From Gibbula magus (lineage: Eukaryota > Mollusca > Gastropoda > Trochida > Trochidae), in NCBI GenBank assembly GCA_936450465.1, contig OW388300.1, positions 50,085,378 to 50,149,377 of the forward strand: a DNA stretch of 64,000 nucleotides. Reading direction: 5' to 3'. Shown piece by piece: positions 30,620 to 43,224 of this stretch. Every line of letters begins with the position of its first letter. Position 1 is the stretch's first letter. The notes below the pieces were generated by a model that saw nothing but the letters and a program-made list of their open reading frames with translations, was not told the DNA's origin and did no database searches. A program made the translations under genes and the position numbers.

Positions 30620-32774
30620 TGAATTTAATTATTTTTTTGTGTTAGAAATGGTTGATACGAAATGAACCAATGGGAGGATGCGTGACATACGTTGGTTCAT
30701 CATGGTGACAACTTGCCGAAATGATTCTGTTTATGTCATCGTGTTTTTGACAAATTTAGTAAACTTGAAGACCTCTGCAATCAAATTAATCCGATATGCT
30801 TGTCAATACACTATTTTTTCTCTGCAACCAAATAATTATTTGCCAAGGTAGGAATAATGATGAATAACTACTGTTGATAACTTCAGCCAAATTCACTAAG
30901 TACGATGTTTCAAGTACATGTTTGTCCTGCAACCAAAATTTCAGATGTCAGATATGATATGTCACATTATAGTAAATCATCTCTGCTTTATTGATCACTT
31001 TGTGTGATCAGTTTCTCTTACTTCAGTATCATTTAAACATAATAATAGATTATAGAGCCCGGTCATTCGGACCATTCAATTACTCTTAGGCCCAAGTTTC
31101 CTTTGTGTAAATATTTGTAATATAATTTCACTGGAAAAAGTTTTGTGTTAATGCATGTGATCATTGTTGATGTTAAAACCTTGTTATGTGTTTCACATTA
31201 AAGAAGTTGTTATCCAGAAAATCTTCCTGTTCTTGTTATGTGTGTTAGGTAACTCGTCATGTGGAAACCAGTGTTTCGGTTATAGATAAGGCCTGTAACG
31301 CTTGTGCTACTGATTGTCAACAATTTGTGAGTAAAGGAACTCGTTCTAACTACTGCATCGCTCTACTTCGTGTTCCATACAGTTTACCACATTTGTTATT
31401 CATAATGGAATTATCGATTAATGTTCACTTCATATCCAAGTGACATATAGTGTTTTAAGGTCTAGTTCCTTTGAAGTTGCAATCAATTGGAAAACTATAA
31501 GAAATCGAAATCATTGTAACATATCTAATTACCTATAGCATTGTCGTATCTTTCATATGCGTCCATGTGCAGGGTAAAAACTGTCAAATCGTGCTGATTT
31601 AATCCGTAATAAAGGAGCTTTGTCTGATAGTGTACATATCTACATCATCTATTTTAACATTTATTTACATTACCGTCAAAAGAAATGCATGATTTATGAT
31701 ATTGTTAGTGAAATAATACATTTTGTAATATCTTATTTATCATCTATCATTTATATATGTTATCACCATTAAAATAGCTTCTATTAACAAGATGTTGAAA
31801 TAATGATTTAATAATTTGGATATTTATAATGCACAAAAATCTACATAGAAACACATACTGGGGAGCTTTATGAATTTTTCTTATTTGTAAATGACATCAA
31901 TTTTGATTAATTATTAACTAATTAATTGAGTAATTGTAACAATATATATATATACTAAAATGATTCGTCATCTAAAACATTGTAATTGATTTCAAATAAT
32001 TAAAAGGAGGTGCTAGTTGATAACGGAGTGCAATGTGATATGATGATATGAACAAAGTGACATGAAGTTGTTATTATCGAAGCTTATCGAAACTTCAATC
32101 CAACGAATACATTGTGTTATTTTGTCTGTATATCAGACCATTTGGTTTGTCGTATAGTATACTATCCTCATTGCAATTAATTCCCTAAAGCTAATGTGTG
32201 TTTACAAAAGGTATGTGCTGTCGTTAATGCAGACTTGGCCAGTTCCAGAGATAATGTTTACTCGGACATCTGCGCGTCTCGTAAACCATCTGGTTCTGAG
32301 GAAGAGTAATATATCATCCATGTCTCATCTCTATAAAAGATACTGTAATTACTCTGAGATCCAATGTGTTCATTACTTACCGACCTTTTATGATCGCATC
32401 CTTCCTTCCGTAGATAAATAACGTTAATGATTTGAGATGAAACCATGTGTTGGTGTTGTAAATCCTCCCTTATAGTAGTGAACTCTCATCCACCAAAGCA
32501 AAACCAGTGAATTTGCTGTTAATGATACTGATATTTTATATTTACTATGTGTTAATTGTCTTAGTGGGATGCATAGAAATGTTTGGTCATATTAAATATT
32601 AAATATCTTAATATCAATACAACTGCTTAACTGTCATTTTCGTTGTTGTCTAACAACACGATTAATTAAAACAGATGGGATTTCATATATGTAGCCATAT
32701 GTAGAAGTCATCAATCTTCTAACAGAGATGGAACCGTACACGGGACATTTCACGAGAAAATCATTTTCAATATT
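30620..32774. other. Interior of copy B, no gene recognised
   Basis: Collinear with 13,100-15,230. The small frames 31,261-31,443 and 32,194-32,421 differ from their copy A partners by a few substitutions (including amino-acid changes) and have no recognisable domain. Confidence 0.4.
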
Positions 32775-33117
32775 AAGTCGTGGCAACGAGATAACATGTA
32801 ATCTAAAAGGACTTAAACGTTATTTTAATTTCAGTCTCACTTTATAGTTGCTAGATCATCGTTTTATCAGTGCTATCGACTTATTATTTTATGCAACATT
32901 GCATTATTTGTTTATGTAACTTTGATGTCGGTTTCTTTGTGTATATATAAACAAATCAACACATAGACTTGTACATGTAAATAATATGTATACTTATAAG
33001 CACCACTGATGTAATAAATGATTAATATTGTATTAATGATCACTGGTTCATGAGATGAGATGACATGAGTTTTAACGCCGCCTTCAAGAGGTTGCAGGGA
33101 GAAAGCTCCCAAAACTG
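32775..33117. other. Copy-B-specific insertion of about 345 bp
   Basis: Copy A runs TTTTCAATAT straight into TGTGGCTATG (about 15,230-15,245), whereas copy B has this extra AT-rich block ending CTCCCAAAACTG. No clear TIRs. GAGATGAGATGACATGAG near its right end resembles the nearby pentanucleotide arrays. It is an insertion in B or a deletion in A. Confidence 0.7.
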
Positions 33118-33369
33118 TGTGGCTATGTATGTAATGTAATGTATGTGTGTGGGGTTTTAATTATGTTATTAATCTCTCGTATCCTAAAGGTGGTTTATGT
33201 ACAGAAAGTGAGACTCAAATGCGGTTAAATGTGCGGCCATCGACTGGAACTGGAATTAACGAACCATGGGTGGTACTGCGCTGAAATACAGTGTGGCATT
33301 GCATCCAAACTTTACTGCATGTAGAACAGTTCTCTACAGCAAACAAAGCTGCCAATCCCTTGAGGAAAC

Positions 33370-33740
33370 GAACCCCGGACCCCAAATAGATGAATGGTGT
33401 GTATATGAATGAAGTGTATTGAGGAATCCTATATAGATAATTGATGTATTACATATAAATGCTGTAAATTATGCCAATACTGTATAGCTGGATGGTTTTA
33501 TAAATGCATGTTGGATATAGCAATGTTGTATAACAGATGAAGGTTGATATATGTGAATGCTGTATAGCTGAATGCTGCATAGATATACGATGTACAACAG
33601 ATGAATGCTGTATATTTATAAAGGAATGAAGTATGATAGAGGTTATATATAGATGATGGTTGCATATAATGTTGGCTATAAAATATATCTGTGAAGATAA
33701 ATGTTGTATACATATAGATGGATGTTGTAAACATTAATGA
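33370..33740. repeat. Cryptic simple repeat, copy B
   Basis: Counterpart of 15,490-15,850 with small indels. The 98-codon minus-strand frame is a low-complexity shadow. Confidence 0.65.
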
Positions 33741-34009
33741 ATAGCAATTGCTTTGCGTGGACCTGATTCGCTGAACAATATCACAGAAATCCAATGCCTA
33801 TCTGTATAAACTTAATTTCATGACGTCACATGACGCGCAAATGTGAATATTTGGAGCAATGTACCCTTTTGAAAAATGTATTAAGTTTATTATTTGTTTA
33901 AGTTTAAACCTCCATGAACTTAATAAATTTAAGTCAATTCTTAATAACTGAATGTTCTGTAATATGTTGTATACATGAAAGGAAAGCTGCGTAACTAGAT
34001 ATAATATTA

Positions 34010-34320
34010 ATATATAATAGTCCATTTATATAGCGCATATATCCATGCACATTGCATGCTCAAAGCGCTGGTCGACATATTACCCCTTGTCAACGAGTAC
34101 AGAACACTCCCTGAGGAGAATACAACCGGTCGCCTGTCAGGCGCTCAAGGTTCAAATTCAGACTACCATCGTATCATACCAGGTACCCATTTACTGCTGA
34201 GTGAACAGAGGCACACTTCGAGCTAAGTCACTTACCCAGGGTGACACCATAAGTCTCTCAACTTATGTCTCAGTGTGGGGCAGGGAATAACCCTTCAACT
34301 CTCAGTTTATCCAGCAATGT
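34010..34320 (+). repeat. SINE-like dispersed repeat
   Basis: It starts right at the end of copy B with TAGTCCATTTATATAGCGC, contains a B-box-like GGTTCAAATTC (about 34,151), and a core GGTACCCATTTACTGCTGAG...CTTACCCAGGG. Similar core phrases recur at 54,610-54,670 and 47,530-47,580. This looks like a tRNA-related or core-SINE repeat of marine invertebrates; the family name is unknown to me. Confidence 0.45.
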
Positions 34321-34510
34321 GGCGGGTAACCAACCCATGCGGCGAGCCGCGCCCATTATTGCTGAACTTCACTGATAGCGGTCGACTGAGCTATGCACAG
34401 GACCACGTGCCACCACATATTATGTTTTATTACCGACGAGGGCAATCATATCGGGGTTCCTATTTTTCATACGATGCTCTAGAGCAGACTATCACTTTGT
34501 CGAGGTGACG

Positions 34511-34538
34511 TGACGTCATAAACAATGCAATGACGTCA
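34511..34538. promoter_or_regulatory. Pair of TGACGTCA motifs
   Basis: Perfect octamers at 34,511-34,518 and 34,531-34,538, spaced exactly 20 bp (about two helical turns), with an extra TGACG next to the first. No gene start is recognised nearby, so a function is not established. Confidence 0.3.
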
Positions 34539-34649
34539 CGTTTCGTCTATGACGTTGCATTCTAAATGCGGCTACGGCAGGTCGCCAGCGTTTGGTTGAA
34601 AGTGTTTTTTAGCGTGTTTTAATTCATTAGATAATTAACAGAATATTAA

Positions 34650-34746
34650 TGTCACACTATGTTTACGACACTCGTGCCTGAAATTGCTCGCTCTTACTCG
34701 CGAAATATAATATTCAGGCACTTTAGCTATAAACATAGTATGACAC
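34650..34746. repeat. Inverted repeat around 100 bp
   Basis: TGTCACACTATGTTTA...GTGCCTGAA faces TTCAGGCAC...TAAACATAGTATGACA with several mismatches. Possible miniature foldback element; no target duplication seen. Confidence 0.6.
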
Positions 34747-34779
34747 AGGCACTCATGTAACATTCTCTATGTATAGTTA

Positions 34780-34915
34780 TACTGTATGATATACGAATGC
34801 TGTATATTATATGAATGTTGTATAAGTGAATGATATACAAAATGAAGAACATTGTATACATGAATGATGTATACCATATTGATGTTGTACAAATGAATGA
34901 TGTATATTATTAGAT
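34780..34915. repeat. Cryptic simple repeat, TGAATGATGTATA-like
   Basis: About nine degenerate units of 12-18 nt with the core GAATG(A/T)TGTATA. Same motif class as 15,490-15,850, but outside the duplicated block. Confidence 0.65.
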
Positions 34916-34919
34916 TTTC

Positions 34920-37039
34920 AGTGTTGAAAAACGTCGTTTATCTACGTACTATTGCAATATCTTCTGAGATAGTGTATCAATAAACAAAAAAAGAACAAAA
35001 AACTAGAATAAACAGTGTTTTAGTTTAGTTTTTAGTTTAGTGCAAAAGCATCAATAATGATAACTCTTACATATTCCTATTGTTATTTTAGCTGTGATCT
35101 GTTTGGAGTGTACCAGAATTGTTCGAATCTAAAGGCCGCATTTGTGTGCAAAATTTACTTTTAGGTTCACGTAAACAACTATTTAAACTATCGATAGTTA
35201 GACATGCTATCGATGTCATTGGTAGTTTTTTAAAGTTGCTATCGATAAAGTACTTTTGACAGCAACTATTGCGATAATGGTTCGATCTACTGTTACTCCC
35301 CTATCTACAAACCTCTTTCAGTAAGTAAGATAGTGAAAGTGTGGATCAAAACTTCAATTCTATTGTTTAATTTATCTCGTGGCCACGATATATTATGGAA
35401 ATGTATTTTCTCGTGAAATGTCCCCTCAGTTGTGGATAAAATACATATAAATTTAAATACCGATCATCTAGTTAACACTAGGTTAATGTTAGATATCATA
35501 TAGGTCAATGAAGGACTTACATACAGCGTAAATTGTATAACATTATAGCAAATTATTACAAATCATAATTTATTTTTCTAAAAAAAACTAATTTGCGCAC
35601 ATACAAAACATTTCACTCTTTTATTTAGTCCTACCGATGAGCCAAAACGAGAGGAAGTGATTGATGAAGACTGTAAATTATCATAATCTTTGAAGACAAT
35701 AACACACTAATACGCGCACAAACAAAACATTTCACTTTTATATTTAGCCCTACCGTAGAGGTAAATCTTTGAGGTAAATATACCTTTGATCAACTTATTA
35801 CATATACCTTTCTACATGGGATTATTTATGTTTTATTGATTTATCTGTTGATGTATGTATGTGTTTTTCATTATATCTAGGTTGTTCATTATATCTATGT
35901 ATTTATGGCCACAGATGTGAGTAGCCACACGGAGAATTATCACATAGTTCATTACCTTAATGATAAACCTGACATGAGGGAGTTCTGCCTTCCTGAGGCC
36001 TCAGGTGTGACAGGTAAATATGTATCGTGTCCGTTGATGCACTTTATCAGAGTAGAATCTACCTGAATACAGCAGTCAAACAAACAGCACTTTTTCTCAT
36101 TGGTGTCTGAATCATTTTGTTTTTGCGAAAGGCATTTTTTCTCTCTATCCTTTGTCAATGTCAGTCATTTTGATTATTCATTTGATATGTTTACTCTTGC
36201 TATTTAGATCTTGAAACGAACTTTTTTGCTAAGTGTTTTGAAAGTTTGTGTTCATTATTCTCTTGTACTCAAATTAGTCTAAATGTTGTTCAAGATTTAC
36301 TTTACTTTGGAAACAACATTTATTACATGGGAAAAGCCTATTTAAACTGATGAATCCAAATATTCACATAAGAAAGGGGATAGTGATGTTAAACAGACAT
36401 AAATTTAGACATATTTACATTTTTCTTTTTAAAGTCGAGTGTCTGTATCCTACATGTGTCCAACCTCTTTCGATTGGGTTTTGATTTTCGAATGCAGTAG
36501 ACAAACAAATCATTGTATATTACTGTGAACATGTACTATTCCTCAAAGTACTGCGTACTCATCTCATCTCTTGGGATGTTCAAGAATTCAAATTTCGAAT
36601 TTTTTTTACTTTGTGACTTTGGGTTCTTGAAGAAAGAAATTCCACCATGTTGACATTTTATGATTATCAGAGGAAATATATATATATTGGATAACCAGGG
36701 ATATTGAAATAGCTTATATCGTTTACAGAATGATGAATTCATTTCCGTCGTTACCAACATATTGTAACATGACTTCGGTGAATCCTTTATTCTGATTGGT
36801 TGATTTCCCTATGTTGAATGACAATTAATACCCGCAAATTACCTGCGACGAATCACCGCGAACTGATACATCATGTTTACTAGATTCGCCCCGACTCAAG
36901 ATTTAGTTTATATTTCTCTTATCATGTGTGCCTTACTCAAATGTGACAGACGTCATTGTCATTTTCTAACTTGTGTATACCCGTATAGCTCACACATTGC
37001 TCTCAAATACGAATTAGTTTCAAGTAGCTATAATGTTTT
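34920..37039. other. Intergenic, minor repeats only
   Basis: A local direct repeat (ACAAAACATTTCACT...TATTTAG(T/C)CCTACC) occurs at about 35,603-35,636 and 35,722-35,755. ATCGATAG-type palindromes occur near 35,190-35,250. The minus-strand frames 35,952-36,158 and 36,536-36,760 have no recognisable domain. Confidence 0.35.
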
Positions 37040-38120
37040 CAACTAGTTAAATTTGCCCACGCTTGAAGTCTTCTTCTATGAGGCCGTTTTTATCGAACAC
37101 CCGCCAATTTCAGCGTTTGAAACCTCCGGCTAACGGTGTCGGTTTTAAACTTTATTTGCGGATGTTGAATAATAATGAATCCCGGAATTTTTACAAACGC
37201 AACTATTTAACTTATAATTCGATTCTTAAGTTTCTCCAATCCTTTTATACGTTCAGAGATCTGGGGTCATACATTTACGCAGTCGACAGAAAAGCCTCAA
37301 ACTGATTTCTTTGTCTTTCTATGTCTTGGGTTTCAAAACAATTATCAAGTAATGCACCTCTTGGAGATACAGAGAGAAGTTACGTGTTTGTCAATTACTA
37401 TAGTCGTTGTATTAGTTATTGGTGTCGACTTATTCTTATGGACAGGTCAAGATATCCAAGGGCTTCTTATGAAATGATGAAACAGTTTGATGAACAGGGT
37501 AAACTGTGCTGGGTCTCACGTGTCCGGATGCCTTTGTTTGAAACCGATTTTTCTTATTGCTCATGGCTGTGGTAGTATTAACATATTTAAGAATCTGGGT
37601 TTTTTTTCAAAAATGTAACGACATAATTTCAGAATTGGCATAGTAAAATTTCCGGATCGTCTTTTTTAAAACTTCATAGTGGTTTTAAATCTATGTTATT
37701 CATGTGTTGAAACATATGTCCTTGAATTGTTTCCTGAGAAGGGGTTACTGAGGATAGATTGTAAATTTCGCTGTGGTTCTCATAAATTAAAGATACAGTC
37801 ACTTAGATATAAACATTACGAAAACACTGATACATTATGTTCAAAATGTCTTCTTTGTTGTATTGAAGACGAATTTCACTTTTTATTCGCTTGTCCATAT
37901 TATAATACAAGTAGACAAGAGTTAATACCTGAATATTTCTATGTAAATCCATCAAAGTAAAACTATATTAATTGTTATCATCCACAAATAAACAAGTGAC
38001 TAGATCGTTGTACTTTTTTTTGTATTAGCAATATGGGTCACGTGGCCCCAAATTCATACAAACTTGTCACTTGTCACTTGTCTTATTGATATTTCATTAG
38101 TGGATCGATGAATAAATAAA
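37040..38120 (+). pseudogene. LINE remnant, C-terminal ORF2 and 3' UTR
   Basis: Three open stretches in different frames, 37,063-37,305, 37,321-37,575 and 37,679-37,960, read as the region after the RT domain of a CR1/L2-like LINE. Diagnostic pieces are MDRSRYPRASYEMMKQFDE, GKLCWVSRVRMPLF, CGSHKLKIQSLRYKHYE and a CSKC...CIEDEFHFLFACPYY Cys/His motif with a following Arg. At least two frameshifts separate them. Downstream, GGTCACGTGGCCCC and GATGAATAAATAAATCAATA (about 38,035-38,123) match the style of tail in the fragment at 9.4-10.1 kb. The RT core and the 5' part are absent. Confidence 0.7.
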
Positions 38121-38269
38121 TCAATATCTATAATTTCAAAAGTAACATACGTGTATATCCCTGGCTATTTGTTTTAGTATAGTACTACTCAGTTGTTCCG
38201 TAATACATTTTTCAAATAATATAAGAAAATGAGTTGTCAAAATGTCGGCCCAGAGTTTCAAAAACACAT

Positions 38270-38510
38270 AACTTATTTGAAACGCTAGAAGGTGACCTCT
38301 AACTAAACCCTGGTACCCATCTGTACAGCAGACTTGACAGACGCATTGAATACAGTCTCCTGCCCGACTGACACCTCGTGTCTCTCACACCATGTCTCAG
38401 TGCAGCACAGGGACTCCCCTTCAGTCTCTCGGATATTACAACCTCGTCCCCAGGGCTGATCAACTGATAAAGGCTTGACGCAGGAGAGACGTAACATCAT
38501 TGTGAGGAGT
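38270..38510. repeat. Possible diverged SINE-like repeat
   Basis: Phrases CCTGGTACCCATCTGTA, CATGTCTCAGTGCAGCACAGGG and CCTTCAGTCTCTC resemble parts of the repeat at 34,190-34,310. The 65-codon minus frame is a shadow. Confidence 0.3.
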
Positions 38511-38519
38511 TTGGCACTG

Positions 38520-40080
38520 ACTTGAATTGCGATAAGTCATATTCGTTCAATATTTCATTTCTCTTGTGGTATTATCAACATGTTTTGGTGATATCAAGTT
38601 ATAGCCGTCTGCATCTATTAACTAATGAATCGAACTTTATCTATTGAGAGTTTCAGTAATGTTTATTCGATGTTCATAATCCTTATGGAAATCATATAGA
38701 TTTAACTATAATCGTATTGTAGTTTCGAACTGTAACTGATATCAATTTGCGAAAAAGTGTACAAATACATATGTAATTCGATATTCGACATTCCACATAA
38801 GATGTCTGTAGAGTATCTGATTCCAATTGTAGCTTTAGGCGTGCACGGACATGAGATCTTGAACATGCATTTGACATTTAGAAAGATTGAATTTATTGCC
38901 ACAGACATAAACCTAGCCGATATAAATAAAAAAGCTTTTGAAACGAGATAGTAAATGAATATAATGTATGTCTGTGTTTTCAAGAATACTAGCGGTTCAT
39001 TTGCGCTTTAATATCCCTGCGTCATTGCCTTAAATACCCCGACTATACTTCCAATTATCTGTTTCCAATTTTCCTTAAAGGGACTGAAAAGTGCTAAAAA
39101 AAAGACTAAACATTTTGGACCAATTAATAGGATCAAAGGAATTCAAAGAAAACATCCTGGAAGTAAATGACATCAAAAGGAATATAAACTCTTATTAGTA
39201 CATACATGTTTTTAGATTTAGATTTAGATCACACACCGACAAGAGAGTCCTTCAGATGCTTTTTTGTTGTTTATTAAAAGTATACATCAATAAACATATA
39301 TCTAAACAGTCAAAAACTATCTTTCTGAAGTCTGTGTCTATTTTCGTTATCTCCATTGAAATCTCGGATTTGATAATATGGTGAGTTAATAAGGGGCTGT
39401 GTAGGCATGCACGAGGAACTACTCGGTGTATGCGAATATATATAAGCAAAGAACTGTAGTAAGGCGCTGTGCAAGATTAAACAATACCAGAGCGTATACA
39501 TATACATCACACAAACGCGAACTTGATTTATATACACCGTTGGGCAAAAAACAGTTACAAAGTTTCAACATATATGATAGAAGTGAAACTTGAAAATGCT
39601 GTTGGCGGATAAAGTCAATGTTAGTGTGTGTAAATAGCAATTGTCTGTCAATAAGAATACGCAATTTCATTTTCAGGGTATGATTGTATATGTACTCAAA
39701 CACACAATGAGTCCCTGCTTTTTAAACACTGTTGGTAAATTTAACTTAACAAATCATAAAACATATGTTTTTAAAACAAACAAATAAAAGAGGTATTTGA
39801 CATAAACGTTAAATCATCTTTGCTGTACGCCGTTTTAAAAACAAAAAGAAAATCTTACAAAATTTTAAACTTCAGTTAAGTTTGTTCCTAAAGATATGAC
39901 GTAAATGTGTGTCGGTCATATTGATAACTCGTATTCCAGAAGAAATAAAACGCATAACAACTACCTGCACGATTGGTAGTTTTAATATAAAAAGGGGATA
40001 TGTATCTAGAATTGGTATTATCATATCCTTATTATGATCTCCATAACATAAAATATTAAGAATCATTAAAGTTCTTAATT
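38520..40080. other. Intergenic, nothing recognised
   Basis: AT-rich. Several short overlapping frames on both strands (38,692-38,983, 39,252-39,703, 39,872-40,066) have no known domain and no supporting signals. Confidence 0.35.
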
Positions 40081-40117
40081 TGTAGTGTTGTGTCTACGTA
40101 GGTCGCCTATTATTATT

Positions 40118-40411
40118 AATTCTACGTCTACTACCACTAGCACTGCCACAGCCACCACTACATGTACTACAACTACTACAAGTACAACGACTACTACTAC
40201 TACTACTTCTACTAATACATGTACCAACACTAACACCACACCTACTAAAACTATTGCTGCTATGGTTTCTGCCACTACTGCAACTTCTACTACTACAACT
40301 ACACCTACTACTACTGCTACTACTACTACTACTACTACATGTAGCAACACTAACACCACAACTACTAAAACAATTGCTGCTATTGTTTCTGCCACTACTG
40401 CAACTTCTACA

Positions 40412-40484
<73 letters not shown>

Positions 40485-41072
40485 CTACTACTACTACTAC
40501 TGCTACTACTACTAACACTACTATTCCTACTAGTACTACCTCTTCTACCACTACAACTACTACAATATATGCTGCTACTGCCACTACTACTGCTGCTATA
40601 ACTGCTGCTACTACTACTGCTGCTCCTACTATTACTGCTGCTACTACTATTAGGGCTGCTTTATCTACTACTGCTGCTACTTATATTGCTGCTGTCTCTT
40701 CAACTACGTGATTCTACTACTACTACTACTGCTGCTGCTACTACTATTATTATTATTATTATTATAATTACTACTGCTACTACTATTACTACTGCTATTA
40801 TTATTAACACTGTTTGTACTATTGCTGCTGCGATTGATATTACTGCCGCTACTACTATTACTGCTGCTGCTGCTACTACTTCTATTACTACTACTACTCC
40901 TGACGTACATCAATACTACTGCTACTACTATTACTGCTGCTGCTACTACTATTACTGCTTCTATTGTCTACTACTTCTGCTATTTATATTACTGCTGCTA
41001 CAACTATTACTACTGCTACCACTGTAACTGATGTTACCACTAATACTGATGCTTCTACGATTACTGCTGCTA
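40118..41072. repeat. Trinucleotide microsatellite, ACT/CTG-type, about 1 kb
   Basis: Nearly continuous three-base units, mainly ACT with interspersed GCT and ATT blocks. All frames are long and low complexity (poly-Thr, poly-Leu, poly-Val, poly-Ser), so the apparent 208- and 169-codon ORFs are not genes. An internal segment is itself repeated (ACATGTA...CAACACTAACACCAC and TTCTGCCACTACTGCAACTT each occur twice), showing slippage plus a segmental duplication. Confidence 0.97.
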
Positions 41073-41079
41073 CTACTGT

Positions 41080-41740
41080 TCAGGGGAGTGTCATGAAAAA
41101 ATATACAGCCACAAGGGGAGGGTCATGAAAAATATACAGCCACAAGGGGAGGGTCATGAAAAGATATACAGCCACAAGGGGAGGGTCATGAAAAAATATA
41201 CAGCCACAAGGGGAGGGTCATGAAAAATATACAGCCACAAGGGGAGGGTCATGAAAAAATATACAGCCACAAGGGGAGGGTCATAAAAAAATATACAGCC
41301 ACAAGGGGAGGGTCATGAAAAAATATACAGCCACAAGGGGAGGGTCATGAAAAATATACAGCCACAAGGGGAGGGTCATGAAAAAATATACAGCCACAAG
41401 GGGAGGGTCATAAAAAAAATATACAGCCACAAGGGGAGGGTCATGAAAAAATATACAGCCACAAGGGGAGTGTCATGAAAAAATATACAGCCACAAGGGG
41501 AGGGTCATGAAAAAATATACAGCCACAAGGGGAGGGTCATGAAAAAATATACAGCCACAAGGGGAGGGTCATGAAAAAATATACAGCCACAAGGGGAGGG
41601 TCATGAAAAAATATACAGCCACAAGGGGAGAGTCATGAAAAAATATACAGCCACAAGGGGAGGGTCATGAAAAAATATACAGCCACAAGGGGAGGGTCAT
41701 GAAAAAAATTACAAGGTTTTGGGGGAGGGTCATGAAAAAA
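41080..41740. repeat. 32-bp minisatellite, about 19 units
   Basis: Unit TCATGAAAAAATATACAG + CCACAAGGGGAGGG, highly uniform, varying mostly in the length of the A run and in GGGAGG/GGGAGT. It starts immediately after the trinucleotide array and decays at 41,700-41,740. The unit is not a multiple of three, arguing against coding. Confidence 0.96.
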
Positions 41741-43200
41741 TAGACCGTAATAAAACAATCTTTGTTACATACTTGAAAGAGGATCTGAAAAATGATTGTA
41801 AAACAGTTGATAAAAAAACCATAGACAGTTGGATATTCAAAACTGATGCTAGTACTAAAAAGAATCCCCATGAGTTCTCTCCTTTGTTCAAAAGTAGAAA
41901 AGTAAAACTGACACTACCATGCAGGTAGTTTATTTTCAAGGCTTTTGTTTCTGTTTGATATATTTTGATAGATACATATTAAAAGTCACTATATAAGCTT
42001 ATAAAGTCAGTCAAATTCATAATCTCAATGATGCAGTTATAAATATGATACACATGAAATACGAAACCTATCAAAACTCCTGAAACCTTTGAAAATTCCT
42101 TGATTTTTGCAAATATCTGACAACAGACACACATTTAAAATATATTAAACAGGTACCGGTATATGTAAATGAATTTCAATGTCGGTATTCCTATGAGGAA
42201 TATTTGCCGTATTTTGAGCATATTTATTTGGGAATATTGTATGGACCATCTTCCAACATCCGTTCATATTTGACATTTTTAACTTCTCCTCCAAAACCGT
42301 TGCACCCCCAAAACTGAATTTCTGTTGGGAGATACCTTTTACCTTAAGTAAGGGATCATTTGGTCCTGACCCCTCAAATATTGAAGTGGCAGGCATTTTA
42401 CCTAAAACAATCTTCTCAGAATCCAGTTTACATAGGAAGCTGAAATTTTCTGAATGACATCTTTGTTACAAAGAGACTTAAGTTTGTTCATTTGGTCTTG
42501 ATCCCCCTCGAATATGGGCATGGCAGAGTGTCCACACTGACATGTTCTTTCGACAACTAGTAAGTTAAGAAGCTAAAATTTTGAGAATATCAACTTTGTT
42601 GGATAGAGACTAAGATTTGTAACTTTTTGTTGCCCTGTACCAATACCATTTGGTCACTATACCAATTGCCTGTAAAGATAAATCCAAAAAAATGAATCAA
42701 ATCTTATTGTCAAAACTACACTTGTTTTCGAAAACAATAATTAGTTGGGTCGCAGTTGTTCTTCAAAATCAGTTCTCAATATAGCAGTCAATTTGGAAGC
42801 ATTTGCTTCCTGTAATTTTGAGTAAGGAAAACAAAATTCAGGGTCATCTTGAAAAATCATATCTGAATATAAAATAACCCATCTTTTCTTCAAAATGGTA
42901 TTGACTGTAAGCTACCTAAAATATTTTCCTGCTTTTATTCATAGAGGTATTTTTAACAATCTAACTTTTTTAGTGTTCCTTGAAATTTTATTTTGCCCTT
43001 AACAATGTGATTTACCTTTTTTACTGCTATAATATGTGCTATATATGTAGAGGTGTATATTGACTCATATTGGAGGGAAGGGGGGAGAAGGGGAAGGGGA
43101 TAGAAGGATCATACCAGGAGGGCTGGAAAGTAGGGTTAACAATGGTTCAGGGAAGCAGTGATATATTTACCAAATACTCATAACATTTGGAAAGGACTCA
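41741..43200. other. Intergenic with a minus-strand family-R-like fragment
   Basis: 41,719-41,928 is an open, Lys-rich 69-codon frame starting in the last minisatellite unit; no domain recognised. Around 42,340-42,400 and 42,490-42,535, two diverged phrases (ATTTGGTCCTGACCCCTC, ATTTGGTCTTGATCCCC, ATATGGGCATGGCAG) resemble the CACGCCCATATTTGAGG part of repeat family R in inverse orientation. Confidence 0.4.
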
Positions 43201-43224
43201 TAAAAGTTGAAGCTGCGAGTCACC

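Larger units (their letters stand above)
18245..34009 (+). repeat. Segmental duplication, copy B (with DIRS insertion)
   Basis: Collinear with 10,290-16,183. Differences from copy A: DIRS-like element at 20,499-27,022, head-to-tail repeat of 2,983 bp (27,637-30,619), expanded pentanucleotide array, loss of about 180 bp that truncates the MITE near 19,652, gain of about 345 bp near 32,775-33,117, and small indels. It begins directly against the truncated DIRS-like fragment at 18,244/18,245. After 34,009 the flanks are unrelated to those of copy A. Confidence 0.9.

Noticed and set aside
40075..41031. Long Thr-, Leu-, Val- and Ser-rich ORFs on both strands
   Set aside because: They are produced by the trinucleotide array; every frame is open and low complexity.
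41094..41705. CRISPR-like array (regular 32-bp repeats)
   Set aside because: Units are contiguous with no unique spacers, and the context is eukaryotic; it is a minisatellite.
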